Shown: positions 1-7,740 of the stretch, in pieces
Numbering within the stretch: position 1 is the stretch's first letter
How the letters are laid out: every line of letters starts with the position of its first letter
Assembly (NCBI RefSeq): GCF_003688915.1
Contig: NZ_REFU01000001.1
Span: forward strand, 124,001 to 188,000
Length of the DNA: 64,000 nucleotides
Origin: Rhodococcus sp. SBT000017
GTDB lineage: Bacteria; Actinomycetota; Actinomycetes; Mycobacteriales; Mycobacteriaceae
Reading direction: 5' to 3'
The notes under the pieces: model-generated
What the model was told of the DNA's origin: nothing
The model's database searches: none
What the model saw: the letters and a program-made list of their open reading frames with translations, nothing else
Translations under genes and position numbers: made by a program

Positions 1-148
1 CAGCCGTGTACGTGCACCACTCGTAGGGGAAACCGTCGCCAACACCGGCCTGTAGTAGGGCGCGTACCTTCTCATCCAGGTCGCGCGACCCCCTCTGGGG
101 GTGTGGTGTATTGCAGCCGTGCACTAGACGACGTTTTGTTAAGTCCAC
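1..148 (-). CDS. N-terminus of an unknown gene running off the left edge
   Basis: On the minus strand an open frame begins at a GTG at 148 (a second GTG lies at 124) and stays open to the window edge, about 49 codons. The visible protein is polar and basic, then carries a short amphipathic stretch (DLDEKVRALLQAG) and an aromatic patch (FPYEWCTY). I recognise no family. It would be transcribed divergently from the TIR gene at 244, leaving about 95 bases for both promoters. No clear Shine-Dalgarno sequence is visible. Being open over 49 codons is weak evidence on its own, so this is tentative. Confidence 0.33.
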   Translation of the reverse strand, partial: MDLTKRRLVHGCNTPHPQRGSRDLDEKVRALLQAGVGDGFPYEWCTYTA

Positions 149-243
149 TGATGTATCTGTGCTGTACCGAAATTGGCCACGAACCCTAGCAACGCCAGGG
201 TGGAGCGAACTGCCGGTGACGCGCTACCGTTTGCTTTGTGCCC

Positions 244-1152
244 ATGACTCCGTCAGACAAGTTTCGTTTAAAGTCCCAGATACTGCAAGAACTGACCGAA
301 AGCAACGAGTGGGATTTGCCGACGACGAATCTGCTGCTGTCAGAGTTTGGCTTACCGACCATGGAAAGCTGGGGGTCGCCGCCGCTGGACGGCCTTGTTG
401 CGGCGTTGACTGAAGACGTCCTGACTGAGATCTACAAACTGGTCTTGGGAGCCGATAATCACGAGCTCGACGAAATGATCAATGGGTCTGACAGTGAGGT
501 CGGCAACTGGAATCGTGGCTACGTACGCGTCTTTATCTCACACTCCGCCGAGCACAAGCCGTTCGTCGGTGGAGTGGCCGAGGAACTTGCCATCACCGGT
601 ATACACGGCTTCGTCGCCCACGACACTATGACGCCGACAGTTCCTTGGCAGGAGCAAATCGAGCAAGGGCTCCGCACTATGGAGGCGTTCGTGTTGCTGA
701 TACACCCAGAGGTGAACGACAGCTTCTGGTGCCACCAAGAAACTGGGTGGGCACTTGGACGCGGTGTCCCCTACTTAGTAATCAGAATGGGTGCAGATCC
801 CGTCGGTTTCCCGAGTCGTTATCAATGGTCCAACGGCCGCCAAGACACCGCGAGAAATATAGCTGCAAGTATCAGTACCTGGATCGCCAGCCTTCCTCAC
901 CTGGGCGACTCTCTTGTGAACGGTCTCTTACAAGCCCTTGCCGACGTGCGAAATTACGTTGATGCTGGTGCGGCGACAGAAAGAATGGCCTCTCTCAACA
1001 CTCTCACCGAAACACAGTACGAGCGCCTCGCCGAAATTTGGTGGAGCAACGACCAACTCCATGGCAGCGTCTTAGCGCACAAGGGCCTCAAACCGTTGTA
1101 TGACCGCAACAACCGAGACTGGCCGCCAACCCCTCGCCCCAAACAAGGATGA
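244..1152 (+). CDS. TIR-domain protein of a Thoeris-like defence locus
   Basis: A protein of about 302 aa from the ATG at 244; a GTG at 238 is the alternative start and neither has a good ribosome site. Residues about 95-195 form a canonical TIR domain: the first strand VRVFISHS, a loop with D-T-x-T-x-x-W, and the signature WCHQETGWALGRG, in which the Glu after the Trp is the expected NAD-cleaving residue. The first 90 residues are a helical region with no TIR features, similar in general look to adaptor domains placed before bacterial TIRs (inference). The C-terminal 100 residues are unassigned. It sits 121 bases before the ThsB-like gene on the same strand. Thoeris loci often carry several TIR sensors, so it is probably a second sensor; a separate TIR effector is the alternative. 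Confidence 0.8.
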   Translation: MTPSDKFRLKSQILQELTESNEWDLPTTNLLLSEFGLPTMESWGSPPLDGLVAALTEDVLTEIYKLVLGADNHELDEMINGSDSEVGNWNRGYVRVFISHSAEHKPFVGGVAEELAITGIHGFVAHDTMTPTVPWQEQIEQGLRTMEAFVLLIHPEVNDSFWCHQETGWALGRGVPYLVIRMGADPVGFPSRYQWSNGRQDTARNIAASISTWIASLPHLGDSLVNGLLQALADVRNYVDAGAATERMASLNTLTETQYERLAEIWWSNDQLHGSVLAHKGLKPLYDRNNRDWPPTPRPKQG

Positions 1153-1273
1153 AGTTGGGTGCTGAGAGTGCGGTCCCAGGCGACCTCCAGCGCGAGTCGA
1201 CCGTAGTGTCGGACACGCCCGGTAGCGTCTGACTGACACCAGCTACGAAATTCGACAATTAGGAAGAATGCCC

Positions 1274-1783
1274 ATGAGCTACCGCAACAAGACCTACGTC
1301 GCTTTCGCCAGTGAGGACATTCGGAGCTATCGGCTTATGCAAGCCTGGCACTCAAGCGACAACATCGATTTCGACTTCTACGATGCGCACGCCTTGTATG
1401 TCTCTCGCGACACCAGTCTTCCCGAGACGATACGTCGGAACCTCCGGCAGCGAATGAGCAACGCCAAGCAGATTGTCCTCTTGGGTAGCCCGGTTGGACG
1501 ACGAAAGGGCAGTGACGCAACGTCCTTTCTCGCCCACGAAGTTAAGATCGCGCGGGAGTTCGATCTACCCATAGTTATCGCGAACCTCAACGGTAGCCGC
1601 ACGGTCGACGAGACCGTCATCCCGCAGCCCCTTCTCGACAGCGGCCATTACACAGTCTCCGTGTCCTTTCAACCTCGTATCATCATGCACGCTCTTGATA
1701 AGTACGTCCCGGTGTATCTCGACGCTCCCAAAAAGGGTCCACACCAGTACGGTGCGCCCGTCTATAGCTCGCTCGGACTATGA
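1274..1783 (+). CDS. thsB: ThsB-like TIR protein (Thoeris signal synthase)
   Basis: A 169-aa protein starting at the ATG at 1274. AGGAAG lies seven bases before that ATG but only one base before the earlier in-frame ATG at 1268. The whole protein is the compact ThsB/MTH538 TIR-like fold (formerly DUF1863): first strand TYVAFASEDI, a central strand QIVLLGSP, and the segment SFLAHEVKIA, whose Glu takes the place of the catalytic Glu; the usual Trp before it is Phe here. ThsB proteins sense phage and turn NAD into a nucleotide signal (family knowledge). Its stop overlaps the start of the next gene (ATGA), so the Macro protein is translationally coupled to it. Confidence 0.8.
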   Translation: MSYRNKTYVAFASEDIRSYRLMQAWHSSDNIDFDFYDAHALYVSRDTSLPETIRRNLRQRMSNAKQIVLLGSPVGRRKGSDATSFLAHEVKIAREFDLPIVIANLNGSRTVDETVIPQPLLDSGHYTVSVSFQPRIIMHALDKYVPVYLDAPKKGPHQYGAPVYSSLGL

Positions 1784-2640
1784 GCGCGGCGCTGCGGCAC
1801 GACCTTCTGACCGCCCGTTTCCTTAGACAGACCGCAACGTTCTTCTTTGCGTGGACTGGTCTTGCTTCCGTGGTCGGGCAATTGGCAGACTGGGTGTGGG
1901 GACTCGCCTCGCATAGCTGGTGGGCACCTACGGTGGCAGTTGTTGTGCTCGCGGGACTCCCTCTCGCCTTCTACCGATCATGGCCACGTCCGATCGAAGA
2001 GTCCTACGACATCCCCAGAACCCGGATTTGCATCGTCAAAGGTGACCTGTTCGCACAGGACAGCCACCTTGTGATTGGCACCTGCGACACATTCGACACT
2101 GCCATTCCCGACATTATCGAAAGAACCAGCGTCCAAGGAATCGCACTTGATCGTCTGTACAACAACAGGATCGACGAACTGGACGACGATCTAGTCAGAG
2201 CCCTTCAGGGAGCTGGCCATCCAATCGAGTCGGTCCCGAAAGACGGGAAGACCGAGCGCTACGCTCTCGGAACTGTCGCAGTGGTGGACCGTTCTACGCA
2301 TAAGTTGTTCTTCGTTGCATACACAACGATGGACACCAACAACAATGCTCACGGCACCCCTGACGGCTTATGGACCAGCTTGAATTCTTTGTGGGCTAGC
2401 ATCTATCAGCACTCGAACGGCCGACCGGTCAGCATGCCTGTCATCGGTGGCGGAATGTCTAGGCTTTCAAGCATCGTTCCGACACAGGATTCGATTCGTT
2501 TCACAGTACTGTCGTTCATGTTCGCATCCCGTCACAAAAAGATCTGTGACGAGCTACGAATCATTGTGCAACCAGCGGAGTACGAACGCCTCGATCGCCT
2601 TGAGCTCCAAGCCTTCCTAAGTTCACTTAAGCCGTCATGA
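1780..2640 (+). CDS. thsA: ThsA-like effector: two TM helices plus Macro domain
   Basis: A 286-aa protein. Two hydrophobic helices (about residues 17-37 and 46-66) are followed by a soluble domain of about 200 residues. That domain begins with RICIVKGDLF and VIGTC and has a glycine loop MPVIGGGMSRL, the pattern of the ADP-ribose-binding Macro domain of type II Thoeris ThsA (ThsA_Macro). In that class the Macro domain has been reported to bind a TIR-made histidine-ADP-ribose conjugate, with the membrane part causing cell death or growth arrest. The gene is coupled by 4-base overlaps to both ThsB upstream and the HIT gene downstream. The type II assignment rests on domain layout; the ligand is inferred. 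Confidence 0.78.
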   Translation: MSAALRHDLLTARFLRQTATFFFAWTGLASVVGQLADWVWGLASHSWWAPTVAVVVLAGLPLAFYRSWPRPIEESYDIPRTRICIVKGDLFAQDSHLVIGTCDTFDTAIPDIIERTSVQGIALDRLYNNRIDELDDDLVRALQGAGHPIESVPKDGKTERYALGTVAVVDRSTHKLFFVAYTTMDTNNNAHGTPDGLWTSLNSLWASIYQHSNGRPVSMPVIGGGMSRLSSIVPTQDSIRFTVLSFMFASRHKKICDELRIIVQPAEYERLDRLELQAFLSSLKPS

Positions 2641-3080
2641 GTACGGCTATCGAGGTACCCTCCAATTCGAGCTGTGCGTTCTGTGACTACCTCGCGGGCA
2701 GAAGGCCATTCACGATCGCTGCGCGCAACCGCCAAGTCGCAGTCCTGGTGACGCGAGAGCAACGCGGCCTCCCTCACTTACTTGTAGTGCCCACAGTTCA
2801 CCGCGAGACACTTCTTGACCTCACAGACGAGGAGACTGCAGCTCTTTCGCTCGGTGTCCGAGCAGCCGCACAAGCGATTAACGACGCCTATCGCCGACCA
2901 GGAATCGCCGTCTGGCAAAACAACGGAGTACCAGCCCACCAAACGATCGCGCATGCACATTTTCACGTCGCCGGTACTCTCCCGGAAGGCGGTACCGACT
3001 GGGGTGTCATACCGGAGGCTCGAATCGGAGAAACAGACGCCATCGCTAAAGCTATAGGCCCGTACTTGTCCCTTGACTAA
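2637..3080 (+). CDS. HIT-family nucleotide hydrolase/transferase coupled to Thoeris
   Basis: A 147-aa protein whose ATGA start overlaps the ThsA stop. It has the complete HIT signature: a substrate-facing QNNGVPAHQ followed by HAHFHVAG, giving His106, His108 and His110 with His108 as nucleophile. A CAFC pair near residue 13 is the half-zinc site seen in many bacterial HIT proteins. The length is normal for a stand-alone HIT enzyme. The family cleaves or transfers nucleotidyl groups on AMP conjugates and dinucleotides such as Ap3A or Ap4A. In this operon the likely substrate is the TIR-made ADP-ribose-type signal or a product of it, so a shut-off or signal-editing role is proposed (inference). 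An unrelated housekeeping HIT gene is less likely given the overlap. Confidence 0.85.
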   Translation: MSTAIEVPSNSSCAFCDYLAGRRPFTIAARNRQVAVLVTREQRGLPHLLVVPTVHRETLLDLTDEETAALSLGVRAAAQAINDAYRRPGIAVWQNNGVPAHQTIAHAHFHVAGTLPEGGTDWGVIPEARIGETDAIAKAIGPYLSLD

Positions 3081-3611
3081 GCCAAGGAGAATATGGTGGG
3101 CGGTTGTGTGATCGACTATTTTCTGTCATGTCATCGCAGACACAAGGATTGATCGTGACGACTCGGCTGCAGACCGCCTCGGCGACGACCTCGACGTCGC
3201 AAGCCGACTCGTCCGGCGAAGCTAGCGTTGCCACCACCGATTCGCATCATATTCGCGATTTATCTGTGTGGCAATCCTGTTGTAGGCGCACAGGACTCGG
3301 ATGTCGTACATGCGTCCCGGCTTGCGCTGACAGCGGGGGAGTGATTCGAGTGTGTCCAAGATTCGGACACTTCTTTCACCGCTTGCAGCCACACCGTTCT
3401 CGGCAGCGCATGTGGTCCTTCTGGCAGGTCCCCGAGTATCGGGGACCTGCCAATCTCGCAGACGTCTACCGGTGGGTGTGCGTAGGTCCGACTATCGGGG
3501 ACCTGCCACACCCACGTCAGTATGCTTTGACGGTGCGTTAACTGCCGATTCTATCGACATTAGAACTCAATGCTGCAAAGAGCAGCGGAACTTGTGGCCG
3601 TGAGGAGAAAA
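3081..3611. other. Non-coding or remnant stretch after the Thoeris-like operon
   Basis: No convincing gene is seen. A short stop-to-stop frame at about 3111-3224 ends in a charged, coding-like segment (RIDRDDSAADRLGDDLD) but has no start codon, so it may be a gene remnant. The right half holds the two hairpins at 3422-3514. GAGGAG at 3602-3607 is the ribosome site of the next gene. Confidence 0.5.
3422..3514. repeat. Two related hairpins sharing a 16-base direct repeat
   Basis: The first element is a perfect inverted repeat with 14-base arms (3422-3435 and 3439-3452) and a 3-base loop; its arm is TGGCAGGTCCCCGA. The second has arms at 3473-3489 and 3499-3514 made of TGGGTGTG then AGGTCC, closed by GGACCT and CACACCCA. 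The 16-base right part of the first (3437-3452) recurs exactly at 3493-3508. No T-run follows either hairpin, so simple terminators are unlikely. They sit between the Thoeris-like operon and the next gene. A REP-like repeat, a protein-binding site or a structured RNA are the options. Confidence 0.8.
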
Positions 3612-4421
3612 ATGATTGCGGACGACTCAATACACGTCAAGGTGGATGAGGAAACTCAAACAGCCCGGCTCAGGCTTTACAACAATAACGGTCTGCGTGA
3701 GGAGCACACGCTGCGTAAGGCCAACCCGGACAAACCTCTAAGAGTGGCCGTGGGCAAGCCCGGAGTTCGATCAAGCGTCTGGCGAGTTTGGGGCAGCAAA
3801 AATTCTCACGACGTCTACGCATGCATCCGAAGCAGCGCTGGCGTGATCAAGTACAGCTTTCATCAGAGTGGCGAGTGGATTCATCATCTTGTGAACCCCG
3901 ATCATCCAAAGGCGAAGTTCGTGACCCTTCCTAGTCCCGACAGTAAGAGGCTCGACACTTGGTCACGCCCTGAACCGTTCTATAAAGGGTGGACACACAT
4001 GTTGTCCATATTTGTTCCGTTAGAGGACTTGCCGGTGGTCCCTGGCGACGACACTAATCCGAAAGGGGTTCGATGGATCGACCACGGCGACATGAAGACG
4101 GATGCGATTGAGATCCGGCTGCTCCTCGCTTCAGGACAAGGTCCAGCGCTTCACCTCGACGGGCACCACCGAGGAGCGACGCGCAGTGCTGTCGTGGACG
4201 GTTTCGTCCTGACTAACGGTGAGGTGGTGATCGTCACCGCAACGGAAATACCGCTTAGGTCTGAGCAGCTGCGGCAACTGGCGGCGAGGCGTGAGGAGCA
4301 ACGGACCGCTGTCAGCGAAGAATTCAGCCTGGCGCCGAGTCTGGGGCCGAGGTTCGCGGTGCCAATGGTCGATTACGCGGGTAACCGCTGCATTTGGGAT
4401 ATGGCATTCACCTTGGAATAA
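3612..4421 (+). CDS. Unknown island protein, 269 aa
   Basis: The ATG at 3612 is chosen because GAGGAG lies just ahead of it; an in-frame start at 3570 lacks one. The protein is soluble, with no signal peptide or TM helix. It has alternating beta-like segments (DSIHVKVDEETQTARLRLY and AVVDGFVLTNGEVVIVTATE) and a charged helical segment near the C-terminus (LRQLAARREEQ). I do not recognise the family. Composition matches the neighbouring defence genes rather than the chromosome further right. Its position beside a defence locus suggests an accessory or defence-related role, but nothing in the sequence proves it. Confidence 0.65.
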   Translation: MIADDSIHVKVDEETQTARLRLYNNNGLREEHTLRKANPDKPLRVAVGKPGVRSSVWRVWGSKNSHDVYACIRSSAGVIKYSFHQSGEWIHHLVNPDHPKAKFVTLPSPDSKRLDTWSRPEPFYKGWTHMLSIFVPLEDLPVVPGDDTNPKGVRWIDHGDMKTDAIEIRLLLASGQGPALHLDGHHRGATRSAVVDGFVLTNGEVVIVTATEIPLRSEQLRQLAARREEQRTAVSEEFSLAPSLGPRFAVPMVDYAGNRCIWDMAFTLE

Positions 4422-5233
4422 CCATGGTCATTAAATTTCGACACGGCGGAGGCGCGAAGCGAAAGCTGGTCGCGCTGTCAGCGCCGGAATTACCTTGGTG
4501 ATCGCCTGGGAGAACGATTGGAAAGATCGACGTTAGGACGTCGAGAACGCACTGACGGCAATTGTTTTCGGTGAACCCGGACCTCTCTGGATGGGATGCG
4601 CAGGATAGTGCGGCTCGAACCTAAAGCTATCCAAGGCTTTTTACCGCAGCACTCAACGTCTCGGTAGATGGGCGTGCACATTCCGTTTTGGCTTGCATAG
4701 CCGCTAGCGGTCGCTTCCGAAAGGGCACGCACCGGTTTGCAGTTCTCAGGGGGCTTCAACACAAAGCCGACAGCCTGCAAGGCGGAGGGCTTCTTGGGTT
4801 GTATGAGATCTATCGTTGCGTCTGGTCTGGGTCAGGATCCATCCTGTCAAGCTATGGCAGACGTTCTTGATGGCGTACCATGATTGACTGATCATGAGAG
4901 CTCCCTTCGTTGTTTCCTGCTGACCGGTCCGGTTTGGGGTTACGTGCCAACCGACAATTGCATCCAGTGCGGGGAAAATGACGAATACTACAAGAACGCT
5001 GCACGCTGCCAAAGCCTGAAGCACCGAATCGAACGGTGCCCCGGACCCGTACCACACGCAACGAGCGTTCAACGCTGTAAAGTTGTGGTGGAGCAGATCT
5101 GGTTGCCCTACCTGGGTAGCCGAACTGCGCAAAAACCCGGTGCCGTGATGCGACCGTACGACCTGCATCACTTGAAGGCGTTGCGCCAGTATCTGTTTTA
5201 GGATTTTTACCCGTGTGCCGGTGAACTGCGGAC

Positions 5234-5265
5234 GGTAGATAGGTAGGTAGATAGGTATATAGGTA
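5234..5265. repeat. Imperfect tetranucleotide tandem repeat (GGTA/GATA)
   Basis: About eight tandem units alternating GGTA and GATA, with two TATA interruptions. It lies a few bases upstream of an AAGGAG motif (5271-5276) and the small frame at 5288. AT-rich tetranucleotide runs are rare in such high-G+C DNA. Copy-number change here would alter promoter-to-ribosome-site spacing if the small frame is real. Confidence 0.7.
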
Positions 5266-5287
5266 TCGAGAAGGAGTTGAGTCCTTC

Positions 5288-5437
5288 ATGACGACGGGCG
5301 ACATTGGGCGTCCGGTCGCCTATGTCGCTGTGCAGATCGTCCAGACGAATCAGCTCCGTTCAATCTCGAACGCAGACCTATCCGGTCGCCCCGCGGAGAT
5401 GTATGACTTCGTCATTTTTGCTCATCTCTGTCGGTAG
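5288..5437 (+). CDS. Possible small protein, 49 aa
   Basis: An ATG at 5288 with AAGGAG 11 bases upstream opens a 49-codon frame (begins MTTGDIGRPVAYVAVQIV, ends FVIFAHLCR). Composition is protein-like, but no family is recognised. It could equally be the start of a gene that lost its 3' part in this decayed region. The ribosome site is the only real support. Confidence 0.27.
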   Translation: MTTGDIGRPVAYVAVQIVQTNQLRSISNADLSGRPAEMYDFVIFAHLCR

Positions 5438-6028
5438 GGAAACGGACGCACGTAGAGAGAGTTCTTCGATTGGTTGTCGTCCGAGTCAGGGCGTGGTCCG
5501 GCGTGGAATGCGATAGTGCTGACTGGACTGCACCGCGCATGCCATCTTGCGCCGGCAAAGCAGATACAGAACCGTCCAAACGATGTTTCTTGAAGATCGT
5601 CGACGATGATGATCTGGCGTACCTTTTCAGCCGTGATGTTTCGTGAACGGAGGCTATGGGCGCAGGCGCCGAATCAAACGCAACGCTGTCCGTGTTCAAG
5701 GCCGTCGCGCGGACAAGTTCTATTCTGTGAGGCGTGTCCGCAGCGTATCCTTGGCCCCATGCTGGGGGTTCCAAGCACTTCGAGGGAGCTCATCACTATG
5801 AAGCTTGGTGGAGTCTATTGTCCATGGCAGTCCGTTTAGACGATGGCGGACTGTACGGGACGCCGGTGGACCGAAATGCAGCCGTAGGTGGTCATCGTTT
5901 ACTCATCACTTTGGGGCGAACTCGGGTGGATTCACACGGATGCCGATGGTCACTCGATTCGCCGAACATCCAGCTCAGCGGGCCGATGGTGGACGTGAGT
6001 GTATCCACTTGAATTGTCATCTCTTGTA

Positions 6029-6063
6029 CAGCGGGTCCGGGGTTCGAATCCCTGATGGCGCAC
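6029..6063 (+). other. 3' fragment of a tRNA gene (tRNA-Lys-like), island attachment scar
   Basis: The stretch contains an intact T-arm (CGGGG, loop TTCGAAT, CCCTG) and the acceptor 3' strand ATGGCGC followed by AC. It would pair with a GCGCCAT 5' strand, as in actinobacterial tRNA-Lys. The matching 5' half, D-arm and anticodon stem are absent upstream, so this is not a functional tRNA. Such 3' ends are duplicated when integrative elements insert into tRNA genes. With the terminator just downstream, this marks the original chromosomal side; the element lies to the left. Confidence 0.78.
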
Positions 6064-6067
6064 AACG

Positions 6068-6109
6068 AGTGCCCCTGAACAGCATAATTGCTGCTCAGGG
6101 GCACTTTTT
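6068..6109 (+). terminator. Rho-independent terminator, probably of the original tRNA gene
   Basis: An 11-bp stem AGTGCCCCTGA paired with TCAGGGGCACT, extended inside by AGCA/TGCT after one mismatched step and followed by TTTTT. It begins five bases after the tRNA 3' fragment, the place expected for the terminator of the tRNA transcript that once ran through here. Confidence 0.85.
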
Positions 6110-6642
6110 GTTGTCCGGGTATGTCTGGGCATCCGTAAGCGTCGCAGAAATGAGCAAGTCTGTGACCTGCGGATTCGTAAGTGGCTTAGGGCGTTTCGGA
6201 GACTTGACTCTTAATCGCGAATACAGGGAGTCAAGTTTCGGCAGTCATGCCGCTGACCTGCGAGTTGTGTGCCGGATTCGCACCGCAGGGAAGCTGATGG
6301 ACGTCTGTGGATGCTCGAGTCATCACTTACTCATCTTTTTGAACCTCGCAATCGAACGCAAGTGAACCGTGCAAGGGCGACTCACCCAGGTGGACCTACA
6401 GCCCATTCGGACTACTCCCACCGATCCCTCCACGTGCGAGTGCGACGGAGTGAACCCGCCCGCGCCCGGACTTTGATTCGCCTGCCACCACCAAGGCAGC
6501 AGCGCGGCAACTGACGAGGGCGAGCTGACCACGACGACTCGGGCCGTGCTTGTGGAGAAATGGCGGGGCGTTTTTACTGGCGTTCGGTGACCCCGCTCCC
6601 GTCGGCTTCGTCTGGCGGTCCTCCTAGTTCGCGGGTTTTCAT
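6110..6642. other. Intergenic stretch after the island scar
   Basis: No gene can be supported on either strand. A short hairpin with arms CTTGACTC and GAGTCAAG lies at about 6203-6236. Short open frames are present but have no ribosome site or recognisable product. Confidence 0.5.
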
Positions 6643-7191
6643 ATGTGGTTGCAAGAAGTAGAGGGTCGAGTCCTCGAACAATTCATCTACGACGGTGTCT
6701 CGTTGGCCGACGCGAACGCGATGCGTCGCTTACCGCCGGTGCACCGAGATCTGTTCGACAACTTCGTGTTTGCCGCCACGGCCGTAGCGGTGGGGGAGAG
6801 CGACTGGAGCAGATTTCCCATCGCTTGCTTGGGCTACATGTCGGCCGTGCACGGTGCCCTCACGTCGGTGCCGCCATTGATACCTCCCGACACCGCCGAC
6901 GTGGTGGCGGACGTGCTCTCACGTTTCACACCGTTCAAGTCCGGAGATGAGCGCGTTGCGGATGGGTCGCGCATCAACGAAGGACAGTACCGACTTGCGG
7001 AGGAATTGTTCACCCGTCTCGGGGGTGTGGATCGGGCGAGCCCAACTGCTTTGCACGCCAAACGTTTCGACATGCTCATTGTTTTCACGAGTATGTCGAC
7101 GGCGCGGCGCTTGTCAGCTGGGCTCAAAATTTTCCAGTCACTTCCCGCAACGCGTCCTTCTCCAGCTCGGCGTCGGCGAGCAGGCGTTTGA
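6643..7191 (+). CDS. Unknown protein, 3' end replaced by IS DNA
   Basis: The frame opens at an ATG at 6643 without a clear ribosome site. The first 130 or so residues look like real coding sequence (helical, for example VHRDLFDNFVFAATAVAV). From about 7030 the frame runs antisense through an IS3 remnant, so the final 50 residues are not native. The gene is probably truncated by the insertion and the following deletion. No family recognised. Confidence 0.45.
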   Translation: MWLQEVEGRVLEQFIYDGVSLADANAMRRLPPVHRDLFDNFVFAATAVAVGESDWSRFPIACLGYMSAVHGALTSVPPLIPPDTADVVADVLSRFTPFKSGDERVADGSRINEGQYRLAEELFTRLGGVDRASPTALHAKRFDMLIVFTSMSTARRLSAGLKIFQSLPATRPSPARRRRAGV

Positions 7192-7470
7192 TTCGCCTGT
7201 CTGCTCGCGAAGCTCCATGAGTTCTTTCGCGGCGTCGGTGTCCATGCCGCCGTATTGGCGACGCCAGCTGTACAACGTCACTGCCGACATTTCGAGTTCT
7301 GCCGCGATCTCCTCCTGCGTCTTGCCCGCTGCGGTGAGCTCGTCGGCCCGGCGCAGTTTGCGCACGATGTCCTCGGCAGAGTTCCGTTTCGGTCCAGCCA
7401 GGGTCTCCATCGTCCTACCCGCCCAGCTCATGGGCAACAAGACTCTAAAACAAGATGGCACCGTTCACCG
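7030..7470 (-). mobile_element. Truncated IS3-family remnant (orfA plus start of orfB)
   Basis: Minus-strand orfA starts at 7410 and encodes the IS3 helix-turn-helix (SAEDIVRKLRRADELTAAGK, then MSAVTLYSWRRQYGG). A one-base loss near 7195 shifts the frame within the leucine-zipper region; the other frame continues RIKRLLADAELEKDALRE and ends at TGK-F-stop. The typical A-rich slippage site then leads into the orfB start (SPADKRRAVDILVKTMSMSKRLACKAVGLARST), which is cut at about 7030. No DDE catalytic core remains, so it is inactive. Confidence 0.85.
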
Positions 7471-7740
7471 GGGACACGCCAGAGTGGTTCAGGCCGTGTC
7501 TGCGGCCCGAACCACTCGGGGTTCAACGCGCGAGACCTGCGCCGCACTCTCCGGCGAAGCCCCCTAACCACCACCGCGGCGTTGATCGCAATGTCCAGCC
7601 GCCAGGACTCGTGGCGAATGGTGACCGAACATTTAAGGGAAATGGCGTTCGTGAATCATTTCAGTTTTTGGATTCTTGGCCGACTTAGATTTGGATGGGC
7701 ATCCAACCGCCGCCTCAGGGGTCGGCGGTACCTTGGTCGC

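Larger units (their letters stand above)
4422..6028. other. Gene-poor right flank of the island
   Basis: About 1.6 kb with no recognisable gene on either strand. The open frames here are short, mutually overlapping and of random composition. The only structured features are the TAGR-type tandem repeat at 5234-5265 and one small frame with a ribosome site at 5288. It looks like decayed mobile-element DNA up to the attachment-site scar at 6029. Confidence 0.6.

Noticed and set aside
1274..2640. Type I Thoeris (SIR2-SLOG ThsA)
   Set aside because: The effector has TM helices and a Macro domain, with no SIR2 or SLOG features, so type II layout fits instead.
3104..3541. 145-codon plus-strand frame covering the twin hairpins
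   Set aside because: Cys/Arg-rich random composition and no ribosome site; the hairpins explain the sequence better.
6200..6240. TGACTCTTAATC, resembling the anticodon loop of tRNA-Lys
   Set aside because: The flanking bases form a plain hairpin and do not fold into a D-arm, anticodon stem or T-arm; chance similarity.
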